From an uncultured Prochlorococcus sp. (lineage in GTDB: Bacteria; Cyanobacteriota; Cyanobacteriia; PCC-6307; Cyanobiaceae), in the NCBI GenBank assembly GCA_902525075.1, contig CABZFV010000001.1, forward strand, positions 1 to 64,000: 64,000 nt of DNA, given 5' to 3'. The notes beneath the pieces were generated by a model. It made no database searches. It was given only the letters and a program-made list of their open reading frames with translations, and was not told where the DNA came from. The position numbers and the translations under genes were made by a program. Shown here one piece after another: positions 1-10,834 of this stretch (position 1 is the first letter of the stretch; each line of letters starts with the position of its first letter).

Positions 1-2581
1 TTTTATTACTTATCTTCTTTTTTTTTAAAGTAGAGCCTTTTTTATCTTTTAGTTTTTCTTCTAAAAGAGATATAGCATCATCTATGGTAAATTTTTCTAA
101 GTCAGTGTCTTTTGCAAGGGAAACATTAGTTTTGCCACATTTTAAATAGACCCCATATCTTCCATTTAATATTTGGATTTTTTCTTTAAATTCTTTCGGT
201 TTTCCAAAGTCTTTAATTACCTCTTGACCACCTCTACCCATTTTTGGCATCGCAAGAATTTCTAATGCTCGTTTTATATCAACTGTAAAAACATCATCCT
301 CTTTCTTTAAGGATCTATTTTCAGATTCATTTTCATTTTTAATCCATTTGATATAAGGGCCAAATCTTCCTCTATCAGCTTCAACAATTCCTCCTTCAGG
401 ATGAACCCCTAACAATCTAGGTAAACTTAAAAGTACGAGCGCCTCATCTAGAGTTAGATCATCAGTTTTTAACTCTTTGGGTAATGAAGCTCTTCTTGGT
501 TTAGCTTTATCTTGATCATTATTTCCCAATTGTACGTAAGGTCCATAAGGTCCAAATCTTAAAAATACTTTTTCCCCAGTTTTCGGGTCAGTTCCAAGAT
601 CTGATGGGCCACTTAAAATTTGATCAACTTGCTTTATATCTAAATCTCCAGGAGTAATATCCATTGGAAGATTACCTTTAGCCTGAATTTCATTACCAGA
701 TTCATCAATTTTTGTACCCTCTAGCCAAGGTCCGTTAGAGCCTATTCTGACTACGCAAGGAAGGTCTTCGAAATCAACTTGTCTATAAGCTTTACCATCA
801 ATATCACCCTCTGTTTTCTGAACTTTTACCTCCAAACCATTTTTACCTTTATAGAAAGTTTCTAGGTATGGTAGCCACTCAAGATTACCAGAAGATATTT
901 CATCCAATGAAGATTCCATTTTTGCAGTAAAAGTAGTATCAACCAGATCAGGAAAATGTTCTTCTAATAGAGCAGTAACAGCAAAAGCTGTAAACGTTGG
1001 AGCCAAAGTATTGGAAGATATATTCGCATAACCTCTATCAACTATGGTCCCAATAATGCTGGCATAGGTAGAAGGTCGCCCAATCCCTTCTTTTTCAAGA
1101 ACTTTAACTAATGCAGCCTCTGTATATCTTGCAGGAGGTTTAGTTTCATGAAAAGTAGATTCCTTATTAGTAACTTCAAGACATGTTCCAGTTGTTAAGT
1201 TTGGGAGAATAATTTCTTGTTGTTCAAGGGATGAACTTGGGTCATCACTTCCCTCGACATAAGCTCTGAAGAATCCTGCGAAATCAATACTTTTCCCGCT
1301 CGATTTAAATAGTCCATCCCCTACGCTAATTTCAGCATTAATCATTGTTAACCTAGCTTCCGCCATTTGACTAGCTACAGTTCTTTTCCAAATTAAATCG
1401 TAAAGTGATAAGTCTCTACCAGTTAGATTAGTTTCCTTTGGTGTTTTAAATACCTCTCCTGCCGGCCTAATAGCTTCGTGTGCTTCTTGAGCATTTCTTG
1501 CAGTTGAATTAAATTGTCTTGGTGAGTTAGATAAATATTCTTTTCCATACATAGAACTGACACATTCTCTAGCAGCTCTTGTGGCTTGTTCGGAGAGATG
1601 AACTGAATCAGTTCTCATATATGTTATGAAACCTCTCTCATATAGACCTTGTGCACATCTCATGGTTTCTCTTGCAGACAAACGAAGCTTCCTATTTGCT
1701 TCTTGTTGTAACGTGCTAGTTGTAAATGGAGGAACTGGCTTACGAGTGGATGGCTTTTTTTCGATTTTTGAGACTAACCAATTCTCTGAGGAAAAAGTCT
1801 TCAATAAATCATTTACTTGTTCTTCTCCAATTATTAAAGATTTGTTTCCTTCTTTTAATTTACCGGTTTGTTCGTCGAAATCGGAACCGTTAGAAATTCT
1901 TTGACCGTTTAAGCTGAATAATTTAGTTTCGAAAGTAATATTATCTTTTACTAGGGAAGCTTTAATCCCCCAGTAACTAGCTTTTTTAAAGGATCTTCTT
2001 TCTCTCTCTCGCCTAACAAGAAGTCTTACAGAAACTGATTGGACACGACCAGCAGATAGTCTGGGGGCTACCTTCTTCCAAAGTAAAGGAGATAATTCAT
2101 ATCCAAAAAGCCTGTCCAAGATTCTTCTTGTTTCTTGAGCCTGAACAAGTTCCATATCAATTTCTCTTGTTTGGTCTAAAGCTTTATTAATTGCCTTTTT
2201 TGTGATTTCATGAAAAACCATTCTCTTAGTTGGTATTTTAGGCTTAAGTATTTGCAAGAGATGCCAGCTAATACTCTCTCCCTCTCTATCTTCATCAGTT
2301 GCCAGTAATAGCTGGTTCGCACCTTTCAATGCATCTTTTAACTCTTTAACAACCTTTTTCTTATCTTTTGGAACTATATAAAGTGGTTCAAAATCTTCTG
2401 TTGTATTAACTCCTATCCTTGACCATTTTTCCTTTTTAACCGCAGCAGGTATTTCAGCAGCTCCTTTTGGAAGATCTCTTACATGTCCCATTGAAGCGAG
2501 AACTTCATAATTAGGAGGCAAAAACTTTCTTATAGTTTTTGCTTTGGTGGGACTTTCAACAATAACAAGTGTGTGATCCAA
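1..2581 (-). CDS. topA: DNA topoisomerase I, 3' end truncated by window start; TTG start
   Basis: Own translation of minus strand from TTG at 2581: MDHTLVIVESPTKAKTIRKFLPPNYEVLASMGHVRDLPKG...; frame stays open to position 1 (..KGSTLKKKKISNK). Missing from the supplied ORF track. Confidence 0.95.
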   Translation of the reverse strand, partial: MDHTLVIVESPTKAKTIRKFLPPNYEVLASMGHVRDLPKGAAEIPAAVKKEKWSRIGVNTTEDFEPLYIVPKDKKKVVKELKDALKGANQLLLATDEDREGESISWHLLQILKPKIPTKRMVFHEITKKAINKALDQTREIDMELVQAQETRRILDRLFGYELSPLLWKKVAPRLSAGRVQSVSVRLLVRRERERRSFKKASYWGIKASLVKDNITFETKLFSLNGQRISNGSDFDEQTGKLKEGNKSLIIGEEQVNDLLKTFSSENWLVSKIEKKPSTRKPVPPFTTSTLQQEANRKLRLSARETMRCAQGLYERGFITYMRTDSVHLSEQATRAARECVSSMYGKEYLSNSPRQFNSTARNAQEAHEAIRPAGEVFKTPKETNLTGRDLSLYDLIWKRTVASQMAEARLTMINAEISVGDGLFKSSGKSIDFAGFFRAYVEGSDDPSSSLEQQEIILPNLTTGTCLEVTNKESTFHETKPPARYTEAALVKVLEKEGIGRPSTYASIIGTIVDRGYANISSNTLAPTFTAFAVTALLEEHFPDLVDTTFTAKMESSLDEISSGNLEWLPYLETFYKGKNGLEVKVQKTEGDIDGKAYRQVDFEDLPCVVRIGSNGPWLEGTKIDESGNEIQAKGNLPMDITPGDLDIKQVDQILSGPSDLGTDPKTGEKVFLRFGPYGPYVQLGNNDQDKAKPRRASLPKELKTDDLTLDEALVLLSLPRLLGVHPEGGIVEADRGRFGPYIKWIKNENESENRSLKKEDDVFTVDIKRALEILAMPKMGRGGQEVIKDFGKPKEFKEKIQILNGRYGVYLKCGKTNVSLAKDTDLEKFTIDDAISLLEEKLKDKKGSTLKKKKISNK

Positions 2582-2756
2582 GGTTTATTTCAAAAATTGG
2601 TGTTTTTGTTCTGTTAGGGCATATTATGATTATTTGAAGCTTTTTCAAGTATTTTCTTCTGAAAATTTCAAAAATCATACCCACAAATTATAATCAAGCT
2701 AAGATTAACTCTTAGACCCTTACAATCAAACATCTAATTTAATCCAATTTAATAAA

Positions 2757-4277
2757 GTGCCCAACGAAATCTTTACAATTAATTTAAATGCCCAAGCCAT
2801 TATTCCAGAGGCTTTTATTTTATTAGGTATTGTTGGAACACTTCTTGTAGATTTAGCTGGAGAAAAAACTGCATCAAAATGGGCACCAATAATTTGCTAT
2901 TTATCAATTGGCAGCTCTCTCGTTAGTTTGGCATTGCAATGGAGTAATCCTGTAGAAAGCGCATTCCTTGGGTCCTTTAATTCAGACAATTTGGCAATCG
3001 CATTTAGAGCAATAATTTCTTTATCAACCTTAATATCTTTACTTATAAGTTGGCGGTATACAGAACAAAGTGGTAGCCCAATTGGCGAATTTGCTGCGAT
3101 AGTTCTTTCGGCCACCCTTGGAGCAATGCTTTTGTGTGGATCTACTGACCTTATTAGTGTATTTATATCTCTGGAAACTTTATCCGTAGCAAGTTACTTA
3201 CTTTCTGGTTACCTCAAGAGAGATCCAAGAAGTTCAGAAGCGGCCTTAAAATACCTCCTTGTTGGATCAGCTGCTGCTGCGGTCTATTTGTATGGATCCT
3301 CTTTTCTTTATGGATTAAGTGGTTCAACGAACTTAACGACCATAGGTTTAGAAATTATCAATAAGCCATCCTTTATTACTTCACTAGCTCTTGTATTTGT
3401 CTTATCAACAGTTGCCTTTAAAATTGCTGCTGTTCCTTTTCATCAATGGACTCCTGATGTATATGAGGGTTCACCTACACCTGTAGTAGCTTTTTTATCT
3501 GTCGGTTCAAAAACAGCGGGCTTTGCATTTGCAATAAGAATATTAAGCACAACTTTCTCTTCTTTTGACGAAGAATGGAAACTTTTATTTACCATTTTGG
3601 CAATATTGAGCATGGCTCTAGGGAATGTTGTAGCTCTAGCTCAAACCTCAATGAAAAGGATGCTAGCTTACAGTTCTATTGGACAAGCAGGATTTGTAAT
3701 GATTGGAATAGTATCTGGAACACAAGATGGTTTATCATCTGCCGTTTTATATTTGGCTGCATATTTATTTATGAATTTGGGTGCATTTTCTTGTGTAATA
3801 CTTTTCTCACTAAGAACTGGTTCCGACAGAATTCTTGATTACTCAGGACTTTACCAAAAAGATCCTCTCATTACATTAGGCTTAAGCCTTTGTCTTCTAT
3901 CTCTTGGAGGGTTACCCCCAATGTTGGGATTTTTTGGAAAGATATACTTGTTCTTTGCAGGTTGGGCGAATCATCAATATTTACTAGTAATTATTGGATT
4001 AGTAACTTCAGTTATATCTATTTATTACTACATTTCAGTGATAAAAATGATGGTAGTTAAAGAACCACAGGAAGCTTCTGAAATAGTCAAATCATATCCA
4101 GAAATTAATTGGGGAATTGTAGGATTACCTCCCTTGAGAATTGCACTTTATACTTGCGTGGCGGTAACTGCTCTTGGAGGAATCCTATCTAATCCTCTTT
4201 TTAAATTAGCCAATACAGCAGTTTCAGAAACTCCTTTCTTACAAGATATTATTGCTACAGCAAACAATATTTCCTAG
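2757..4277 (+). CDS. ndhB: NAD(P)H-quinone oxidoreductase subunit 2 (NdhB); GTG start
   Basis: 506 aa multi-TM protein with NdhB-type sequence ([24 protein letters not shown]). Confidence 0.95.
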   Translation: MPNEIFTINLNAQAIIPEAFILLGIVGTLLVDLAGEKTASKWAPIICYLSIGSSLVSLALQWSNPVESAFLGSFNSDNLAIAFRAIISLSTLISLLISWRYTEQSGSPIGEFAAIVLSATLGAMLLCGSTDLISVFISLETLSVASYLLSGYLKRDPRSSEAALKYLLVGSAAAAVYLYGSSFLYGLSGSTNLTTIGLEIINKPSFITSLALVFVLSTVAFKIAAVPFHQWTPDVYEGSPTPVVAFLSVGSKTAGFAFAIRILSTTFSSFDEEWKLLFTILAILSMALGNVVALAQTSMKRMLAYSSIGQAGFVMIGIVSGTQDGLSSAVLYLAAYLFMNLGAFSCVILFSLRTGSDRILDYSGLYQKDPLITLGLSLCLLSLGGLPPMLGFFGKIYLFFAGWANHQYLLVIIGLVTSVISIYYYISVIKMMVVKEPQEASEIVKSYPEINWGIVGLPPLRIALYTCVAVTALGGILSNPLFKLANTAVSETPFLQDIIATANNIS

Positions 4278-4293
4278 AAGAATTCTTCAATAA

Positions 4294-4980
4294 ATGTCTA
4301 AGAAAGTTGCAAGTTTAGAAAATATATCCAAAACATATGGGAAAGAGGATTTAACTGTCAAAGCCTTAGACAGCATAAATTTAGAAATTTATAAAGGTGA
4401 TTATTTAGCTGTAATGGGAGCAAGTGGCTCAGGTAAAAGTACAGCTATGAATATTATTGGATGTTTAGATAGACCATCTGAAGGTATTTATAAATTAAAT
4501 GGTATTCCTGTTGAGAATTTATCTGATGATGAGCTCGCGGAAATACGTAACCAAAAATTAGGCTTCGTTTTTCAACAATTTCATCTTCTTTCAGACGCAA
4601 CTGCACTTGAAAACGTAACTTTGCCTATGATTTATGCTGGTATTGAGCCTGAGCAAAGATTAGAGCGAGGTAAGAATGCCTTAAAAAAAGTTGGTCTTTC
4701 AGAAAGGATGAATAATCGCCCAAACCAATTATCAGGGGGTCAACAACAACGAGTTGCTATTGCGAGGGCTATTATCAATAACCCTGCAATTTTGTTAGCC
4801 GACGAACCTACTGGAGCACTAGATTCAAAAACCACTGAAGATGTATTAGATCTTTTTGACAAACTGCATGAATCTGGAATAACTATAGTTTTAGTTACGC
4901 ATGAAGATGAAGTTGCAAATCGGGCAAAAAAAATAGCTAAATTTAAGGATGGAAGAATAGTTGAATTAAAAGTTAATTAA
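4294..4980 (+). CDS. ABC transporter ATP-binding protein, MacB/LolD/DevA-like
   Basis: Walker A GASGSGKST, signature LSGGQQQRVAIARAI, Walker B LLADEPTGALD. Confidence 0.9.
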   Translation: MSKKVASLENISKTYGKEDLTVKALDSINLEIYKGDYLAVMGASGSGKSTAMNIIGCLDRPSEGIYKLNGIPVENLSDDELAEIRNQKLGFVFQQFHLLSDATALENVTLPMIYAGIEPEQRLERGKNALKKVGLSERMNNRPNQLSGGQQQRVAIARAIINNPAILLADEPTGALDSKTTEDVLDLFDKLHESGITIVLVTHEDEVANRAKKIAKFKDGRIVELKVN

Positions 4981-4982
4981 AT

Positions 4983-5732
4983 TCAAAACCTTCTAATTAC
5001 CTTCACTTGAGTTTCATTTTCAATTCTTAAATTCCCATTCGAATCAATATCTTTAATTTTCCATGTATGAGGACAATAACCACTAGGTAAAAAACTTTTA
5101 GTAAGAAACTTATTTGCAGATTTAATTACATATTCTTTCTTCTTATTACATTCAATTGAATCATTAAAAGCTTTAAGAACTTTGGCTGTCCAATAATGTT
5201 GATTAATATTCTTAGTTTGAAGTACTTTTGATAATGAAATACCTTCTGATGGAGTGTAATTTAAAAAATTCATGCCAAGTCCTACTCTTACGTAGATAAT
5301 TTCTTTTCCTCTTGTAATAACCCTTGGCAAAAATCCAATCAACTTTTTTGAACCAAGAAAAATATCATTTGGCCATTTCAAACAAACATTTATATTCTCT
5401 TGTCTAAGCATTTCACATAACTTAATACCTAAAGACAAATTAAATATTTGACATTCAAATTCTTTTGAAAATATTGGGTAAGCTGCACTTAACCAAATCC
5501 CGCCTTTTGGTGAAATCCAAGTTTTTGAGTTTTGGCCAACTCCTGAGAACTGTTCTCTTGCAATTATAGCTAAAGGCTGATTTTTCTTTATTTCAGAATA
5601 TTCAAAAAAGTTTGTTAGCTCATTTTCGGTACTTTTACATTTTATTTTGTAATGAAGTGTCCAAGTTGGATATTGACCCTGAATTTTTTTTAAATAAAAA
5701 ACTGTCTTAGCTGCAGGTCCAATAACTTTCAC
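4983..5732 (-). CDS. birA: Biotin--[acetyl-CoA-carboxylase] ligase
   Basis: EQFSGVGQNSKTWISPKGGIWLSAAY ... CLKWPNDIFLGSKKLIGFLP motifs. Confidence 0.85.
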   Translation of the reverse strand: MKVIGPAAKTVFYLKKIQGQYPTWTLHYKIKCKSTENELTNFFEYSEIKKNQPLAIIAREQFSGVGQNSKTWISPKGGIWLSAAYPIFSKEFECQIFNLSLGIKLCEMLRQENINVCLKWPNDIFLGSKKLIGFLPRVITRGKEIIYVRVGLGMNFLNYTPSEGISLSKVLQTKNINQHYWTAKVLKAFNDSIECNKKKEYVIKSANKFLTKSFLPSGYCPHTWKIKDIDSNGNLRIENETQVKVIRRF

Positions 5733-5788
5733 AAATTCTTATTAAAACAACGAGCATCTTTTTAAAGATTAGATTAACTTTAGTCGTA

Positions 5789-6292
5789 ATGAGTAAATTT
5801 TACAAATTGGACAAAAAGTATTTGCCAATAGTGAATAGAAGGAATCCACATCTATTAAAAAATTGTCTTGATAATTTCAAAAAATCATGCGGAGACTTAG
5901 ATAAACTCTCTAAAATCAACGAAAACTGGAAGAACTTAATCGGATTAGAACTATTTCAAGAATGTAAACCATTAAATATTGAAAAAAAAATACTTACTAT
6001 TGCAGTAAATCATCCACAGTGGCGCCAAGCTTTAATCTATAACAAGCATAAATTAAAAGAGAGAATAGAGAAATTTGGTATAACTTTGAATGAAATAAAA
6101 ATAATACAAAATTATGAAATTAAAAATAAAAATATCAAAGCTACTAATGCAAAGATAGTTTGGGCAAAGCATCCAAGCAGAATCAGTCAAAATAATATGT
6201 GCATTTGTACTCTTTGTAATTCCCCTACTCCTGAGGGCGAAATCAAAAGATGGGGAAAGTGTTCTTTTTGTTGGAGAAAAATAAAAAACTAA
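5789..6292 (+). CDS. DUF721 (DciA-like) protein with C-terminal Cys zinc-ribbon-like motif
   Basis: WKNLIGLELFQECKPLNIEKKILTIAVNHPQWRQAL typical of DUF721; CxCxxC...CxxC tail. Confidence 0.75.
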   Translation: MSKFYKLDKKYLPIVNRRNPHLLKNCLDNFKKSCGDLDKLSKINENWKNLIGLELFQECKPLNIEKKILTIAVNHPQWRQALIYNKHKLKERIEKFGITLNEIKIIQNYEIKNKNIKATNAKIVWAKHPSRISQNNMCICTLCNSPTPEGEIKRWGKCSFCWRKIKN

Positions 6293-6297
6293 ATTCT

Positions 6298-6999
6298 TTA
6301 TTTAACTAAAATTAGTATTCCCATTTGCCCCCCCAAAATAGTCCTATATTCAGCTTTTTTAAATCCAACTTCCTTAGCAATATTTATAAGCTCATTTTTC
6401 TTTGGAAAATTACTGATACTTTTTTCAATATATTCGTACTCTGGACCTAAATTAAAAAGCCGCGAAATGGTTACTACAATTAATCTCAAATAAATTTTCT
6501 GAAAAATATTGGATAAAGAATTTCTTGTTGAGTGATTAAAATCCAAAAATCCTGCCCTTCCATTATACTTCAAAAGATCAAAAACTTTTTTTATTCCTTC
6601 TTCAACATTATTTAAGTTTCTAAGTCCATATGACATGCAAATCCCATCAAAATTTTTTGAATAATCATTAATTTCTAATACATCTTTAATTTCCCACTTA
6701 ATAAATTTATTTTTTTTAAGCTCTGATTTTTTTTTTGCAATATTTAAGATATCCACTGCACTGTCAATCCCAGTAATTGAACCCCTTGGACTAACTCTTT
6801 CAGAAATTAAGAATGCTAAATCTCCAGTTCCACAGCATAAATCAGCCCAATTTTCGCCATTTAAAGGTTCTAATAAATTAACTAATTTCCTTTTCCATAA
6901 TCTGTGCAGCCCAAAACTTAATAGATTATTTAAAAAGTCATATTTATAAGAAATTTTATTAAATATATTTTTGACTTCGATAGTTTTTGTGAAATTCAT
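6298..6999 (-). CDS. ubiE: Demethylphylloquinone/ubiquinone methyltransferase UbiE/MenG family
   Basis: SAM motif WADLCCGTGDLAF and UbiE-type FNKISYKYDFLNNLLSFGLHRLWKR. Confidence 0.9.
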   Translation of the reverse strand: MNFTKTIEVKNIFNKISYKYDFLNNLLSFGLHRLWKRKLVNLLEPLNGENWADLCCGTGDLAFLISERVSPRGSITGIDSAVDILNIAKKKSELKKNKFIKWEIKDVLEINDYSKNFDGICMSYGLRNLNNVEEGIKKVFDLLKYNGRAGFLDFNHSTRNSLSNIFQKIYLRLIVVTISRLFNLGPEYEYIEKSISNFPKKNELINIAKEVGFKKAEYRTILGGQMGILILVK

Positions 7000-7043
7000 T
7001 TTTAAATTTTTAAACTTATTTTTTTTGGTATTAAATTAAATTT

Positions 7044-7814
7044 TTATTCATATGGTCTAATTGGAAGATTTTTTTCGAGAAGGAAAGTTTTTATTTCTTG
7101 TAGAGTAAGTTTCTTATCATGAAGTAATGATGCTAAAAGTGCGGCAGATGCCCTGCCTTCATTGAAAACATCATAGATATCTTCTAAACAACCTGCCCCT
7201 CCGGAAGCAATTACTGGGATATCAACAATATTTGCAACAGATTCTGTCAAATTTAAATCATATCCATTCTGTGTTCCATCACCATCCATTGAAGTAAGCA
7301 ATATTTCCCCTGCGCCTAACTCCTCAACTTTCTTTGCCCAACTTAATACATCTATACCAGTATTTTCTCTCCCTCCTTTCACATATACCTCCCATTCATC
7401 AGTCTTATCAACTTTTCTTCGAGCATCAATTGCTATAACGATGCATTGATTACCAAATTCTCCAGAACTTTCAGAAATTAAATAGGGATTTCTTACGGCT
7501 GAGGAATTCAAACTCACTTTATCTGCGCCTGCTCTTAAAAGATCATTAATAGAAGAAACAGAATCTATACCTCCACCTACTGTAAAAGGTATTTTTACTG
7601 ATTTTGCTGTCCTAGAAACAAGGTCAACTAATGTATTCCTATTTTCCACGCTTGCTCTAATATCTAAAAATACCAATTCATCTGCGCCTTCATCAGAGTA
7701 CCTACAAGCCAATTCAACAGGATCTCCTGAGTCTCTCAAGTTAACAAAATTTACACCTTTAACGACTCTGCCATAGGCGACATCTAAACAAGGAATTAAA
7801 CGAAGAGCTACCAT
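7044..7814 (-). CDS. hisF: Imidazole glycerol phosphate synthase subunit HisF
   Basis: [31 protein letters not shown]; full-length TIM barrel. Confidence 0.97.
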   Translation of the reverse strand: MVALRLIPCLDVAYGRVVKGVNFVNLRDSGDPVELACRYSDEGADELVFLDIRASVENRNTLVDLVSRTAKSVKIPFTVGGGIDSVSSINDLLRAGADKVSLNSSAVRNPYLISESSGEFGNQCIVIAIDARRKVDKTDEWEVYVKGGRENTGIDVLSWAKKVEELGAGEILLTSMDGDGTQNGYDLNLTESVANIVDIPVIASGGAGCLEDIYDVFNEGRASAALLASLLHDKKLTLQEIKTFLLEKNLPIRPYE

Positions 7815-7873
7815 TTTAGTAAAAATTGTCCAAATGCTGTTAATCTTGCATAATAGCTTCCATTTTACCTCTT

Positions 7874-8098
7874 ATGGCTGAAACAAAATTATTACCCAAA
7901 ATCGGTAGTAAAATCAAAATTAACATTAACAAAGTAAAAGATAGACTACCGGCTAAATTAATCGATCAAATATCCTCGAATCCTAAAGCCGTGATAACAG
8001 GCTATAAAATGACAGACGGCAGAAGTATTGGAATCACCGCAAAATTTCAGAATGGAGAGCAAAATTGGTTTTTCCCAGAAGAAATTGAGAAAGGTTAA
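7874..8098 (+). CDS. DUF2862-family small protein
   Basis: 74 aa, KIGSKIKININKVKDRLPAKLI...TDGRSIGITAKFQNGEQNWFFPEEIE. Confidence 0.75.
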   Translation: MAETKLLPKIGSKIKININKVKDRLPAKLIDQISSNPKAVITGYKMTDGRSIGITAKFQNGEQNWFFPEEIEKG

Positions 8099-8106
8099 AG
8101 AGTAAA

Positions 8107-9054
8107 GTGAATGATCCAAAACAACTATTAGGAATTAAGGGTGCCTCTGAAACATCAAGTATATGGAAACTCCGTATACAGTTAATGAAACCCATAACTT
8201 GGATACCTTTGATATGGGGAGTTATTTGTGGAGCAGCTGCAAGTGGGAATTTTGAATGGACCTTTAGTAATGTTCTAGCTTCATTAGCATGTATGTTGAT
8301 GAGTGGACCACTTCTGGCTGGTTATACCCAAACCATAAATGATTTTTTTGATAAAGAAATTGATGCAATTAATGAACCAAATAGACCAATTCCTTCTGGG
8401 AAAATTTCAATTAAAGATGTAAAAATCCAAATCTGGGTATTACTTATAGCGGGTTTAATAGTTGCTTTTTTATTAGATTTATATGCTAAGCACAGCTTCC
8501 CCTCCGTCTTACTCTTGGCATTAGGAGGTTCCTTTGTTAGTTATATATATTCTGCTCCACCACTCAAATTAAAACAGAATGGTTGGCTTGGAAATTATGC
8601 ATTAGGAGCATCTTATATAGCTTTACCTTGGTGGGCAGGACAAGCCTTGTTTGGGAAATTAACTATCTTGACGGCGATACTAACACTTGCTTATAGCCTC
8701 TCAGGACTTGGAATTGCTGTTATTAATGATTTCAAAAGTGTTGAAGGAGACTCAAAGTTAGGCTTAAATTCTCTACCAGTAGTATTTGGAATTAAAAATG
8801 CAAGTAAAATAAGTGCAGGACTGATTGATATTTTTCAATTAGCAATGGTTGTAGTATTAGTCATTATTGGTCAACATTTAGCCTCTGTAATTTTGGTTTT
8901 ATTGGTAATTCCTCAAATTACATTTCAAGATATGTGGTTACTAAGAGATCCTCTAAAGTTTGATGTCAAATATCAAGCAAGTGCCCAACCGTTCCTTATA
9001 ACTGGAATGTTAGTTACAGCTTTAGCGATAGGACATAGTTTTTTAGTTGCTTAA
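8107..9054 (+). CDS. chlG: Chlorophyll synthase ChlG
   Basis: UbiA prenyltransferase motif NDFFDKEIDAINEPNRPIPSG and WAGQALFG. Confidence 0.95.
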   Translation: MNDPKQLLGIKGASETSSIWKLRIQLMKPITWIPLIWGVICGAAASGNFEWTFSNVLASLACMLMSGPLLAGYTQTINDFFDKEIDAINEPNRPIPSGKISIKDVKIQIWVLLIAGLIVAFLLDLYAKHSFPSVLLLALGGSFVSYIYSAPPLKLKQNGWLGNYALGASYIALPWWAGQALFGKLTILTAILTLAYSLSGLGIAVINDFKSVEGDSKLGLNSLPVVFGIKNASKISAGLIDIFQLAMVVVLVIIGQHLASVILVLLVIPQITFQDMWLLRDPLKFDVKYQASAQPFLITGMLVTALAIGHSFLVA

Positions 9055-10825
9055 GGTGCAAAAGATTAAATTCAAATCTTTTGTTTTAATAATTCCAATA
9101 TTAATTTTTTCTGGAATATCTTTTTATTTTTTTAGTCTAATATTTAGTACCCTAAAATTTGACGTATCTAAAAATAAAAAGTCTCGGCAAACCAAATATT
9201 CTTATGTAATATTATCTTCTGATAATAAGATACTAAGCAAATTAAGCCGCAAATTTGAAATAGATAATAGCTATCATAAAATTCCATTTTTTCTTAAACA
9301 TTCTTTTATATCTTCTGAGGATAAAAGATTTTATAAACATAATGGAATAGATTTAAAAAGTATTTCACGTGCCCTTATTCAAAATATTAGAAGTGGTTAT
9401 GTTAAAGAGGGAGGAAGTACAATCACACAACAAGTTGCTAGATTACTTTTTCTAAATAATGATTTAAGTTTTCAAAGAAAAATAAAAGAAATATTTATAT
9501 CACTCATACTTGAATTTAAATATGAAAAAAATCAAATTTTAAAATTATATTTAAATAATATTTATCTAGGATCAGGAGCATACGGTGTAGACGAGGCTGC
9601 CCAAGTTTATTTTGGAAAATTTATAGAAGAATTGACATTATCTGAGATCGCATTAATTGCAGGATTAGCTCCAGCTCCATCAATTTATTCACCTTATCAA
9701 AATTTAGAACTAGCTATTAAAAATAGAAATAAAATACTTGAATCAATGTATGTTGATGGATATATTTCTCTTTTAGATAAGAATAAGGCTATTAAAGAAA
9801 AAATAAACTTAAATTATCAAAAAGCTGATAATTTCTTAGATGATAAATTACTAATAAACTTTATTCTTCAGGAAACAGATAAAAAAATTGGAAGTAAAAA
9901 TGATTATAAGTTTTTAAGAATCAAATCTTCTATCAACAAAGATTGGCAAGAAAAAGGTCAAAAAATATCAAGATATGCAGGGCCTAAAGAACTTGAATTT
10001 AGTCTGTTATCTATCGAATCAAACACAGGGCTAATCAGGACAATGATAACCAGCAAAAATCCATCAATTAATGAATACAATAGAGTGATTTCATCTGTAA
10101 GACCTTTAGGTTCTACTTTTAAAATAATCCCTTATGCTGCTTCATTAATAGAAGGAATAAAATTAAGCGATAAATTTGAAGACTTACCAATATGCTGGGA
10201 AAGTTATTGTCCAAAAAATTTTTCAGAAGAGTATAGAGGTTCAATATCTTTGATTGAATCATTTAAAAGTTCATCAAATATCGTTCCAATATCAATAACA
10301 AAAAAAATCGGCTTAAAAAATATTATTAATTTAGCGAATTCATTTGGACTAGGTTACGAGCAAGAGTTTGAGGAATTCCCATCATTAGCTATTGGCGCCT
10401 ACGGAGATAATCTTTTAAACATCACAAATGCATATTCTGCAATAAATAATAATGGGAAGATTCAAAGCCCTGAAATCATAGAAAAAATAGAATCATTTAA
10501 AAAACAACCTATTTGGGAAAATAAATCTATTTCCAAGAAAATATTAGATTTAAAAATAAACAAGAAAATAAATAAACTTCTTGAAAAATCTGTAAAAGAA
10601 GGCACTTCAAAAGCAGCCTCTATAAAAGGAAAGAAAATTTATGGGAAAACAGGCACATCTGATGGAAATAAAGATCTCTGGTTTATTGGTTCCATTGATA
10701 ACCTTACAACAGGGATCTGGATAGGTTACGACGATAATAAGGAATCTGAATTATCTAGTGGGAATGCAGCTTATTTATGGAAGAAGTTCATATCTGAAAT
10801 TTATAAAATTCCAATTAAAAAATAA
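9047..10825 (+). CDS. Penicillin-binding protein 1A-like transglycosylase/transpeptidase (TTG 9047 or GTG 9056 start)
   Basis: GT51 motif SSEDKRFYKHNGID, EGGSTITQQVAR; transpeptidase RPLGSTFK, SSN, KTGTS. Confidence 0.9.
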   Translation: MLKVQKIKFKSFVLIIPILIFSGISFYFFSLIFSTLKFDVSKNKKSRQTKYSYVILSSDNKILSKLSRKFEIDNSYHKIPFFLKHSFISSEDKRFYKHNGIDLKSISRALIQNIRSGYVKEGGSTITQQVARLLFLNNDLSFQRKIKEIFISLILEFKYEKNQILKLYLNNIYLGSGAYGVDEAAQVYFGKFIEELTLSEIALIAGLAPAPSIYSPYQNLELAIKNRNKILESMYVDGYISLLDKNKAIKEKINLNYQKADNFLDDKLLINFILQETDKKIGSKNDYKFLRIKSSINKDWQEKGQKISRYAGPKELEFSLLSIESNTGLIRTMITSKNPSINEYNRVISSVRPLGSTFKIIPYAASLIEGIKLSDKFEDLPICWESYCPKNFSEEYRGSISLIESFKSSSNIVPISITKKIGLKNIINLANSFGLGYEQEFEEFPSLAIGAYGDNLLNITNAYSAINNNGKIQSPEIIEKIESFKKQPIWENKSISKKILDLKINKKINKLLEKSVKEGTSKAASIKGKKIYGKTGTSDGNKDLWFIGSIDNLTTGIWIGYDDNKESELSSGNAAYLWKKFISEIYKIPIKK

Positions 10826-10834
10826 ATTATATTT

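Noticed and set aside
1626-1904. 92-aa plus-strand ORF
   Set aside because: Antisense inside topA, which has an open frame throughout
3575-3838. 87-aa ORF in another frame of ndhB
   Set aside because: Same-strand out-of-frame translation of a conserved gene
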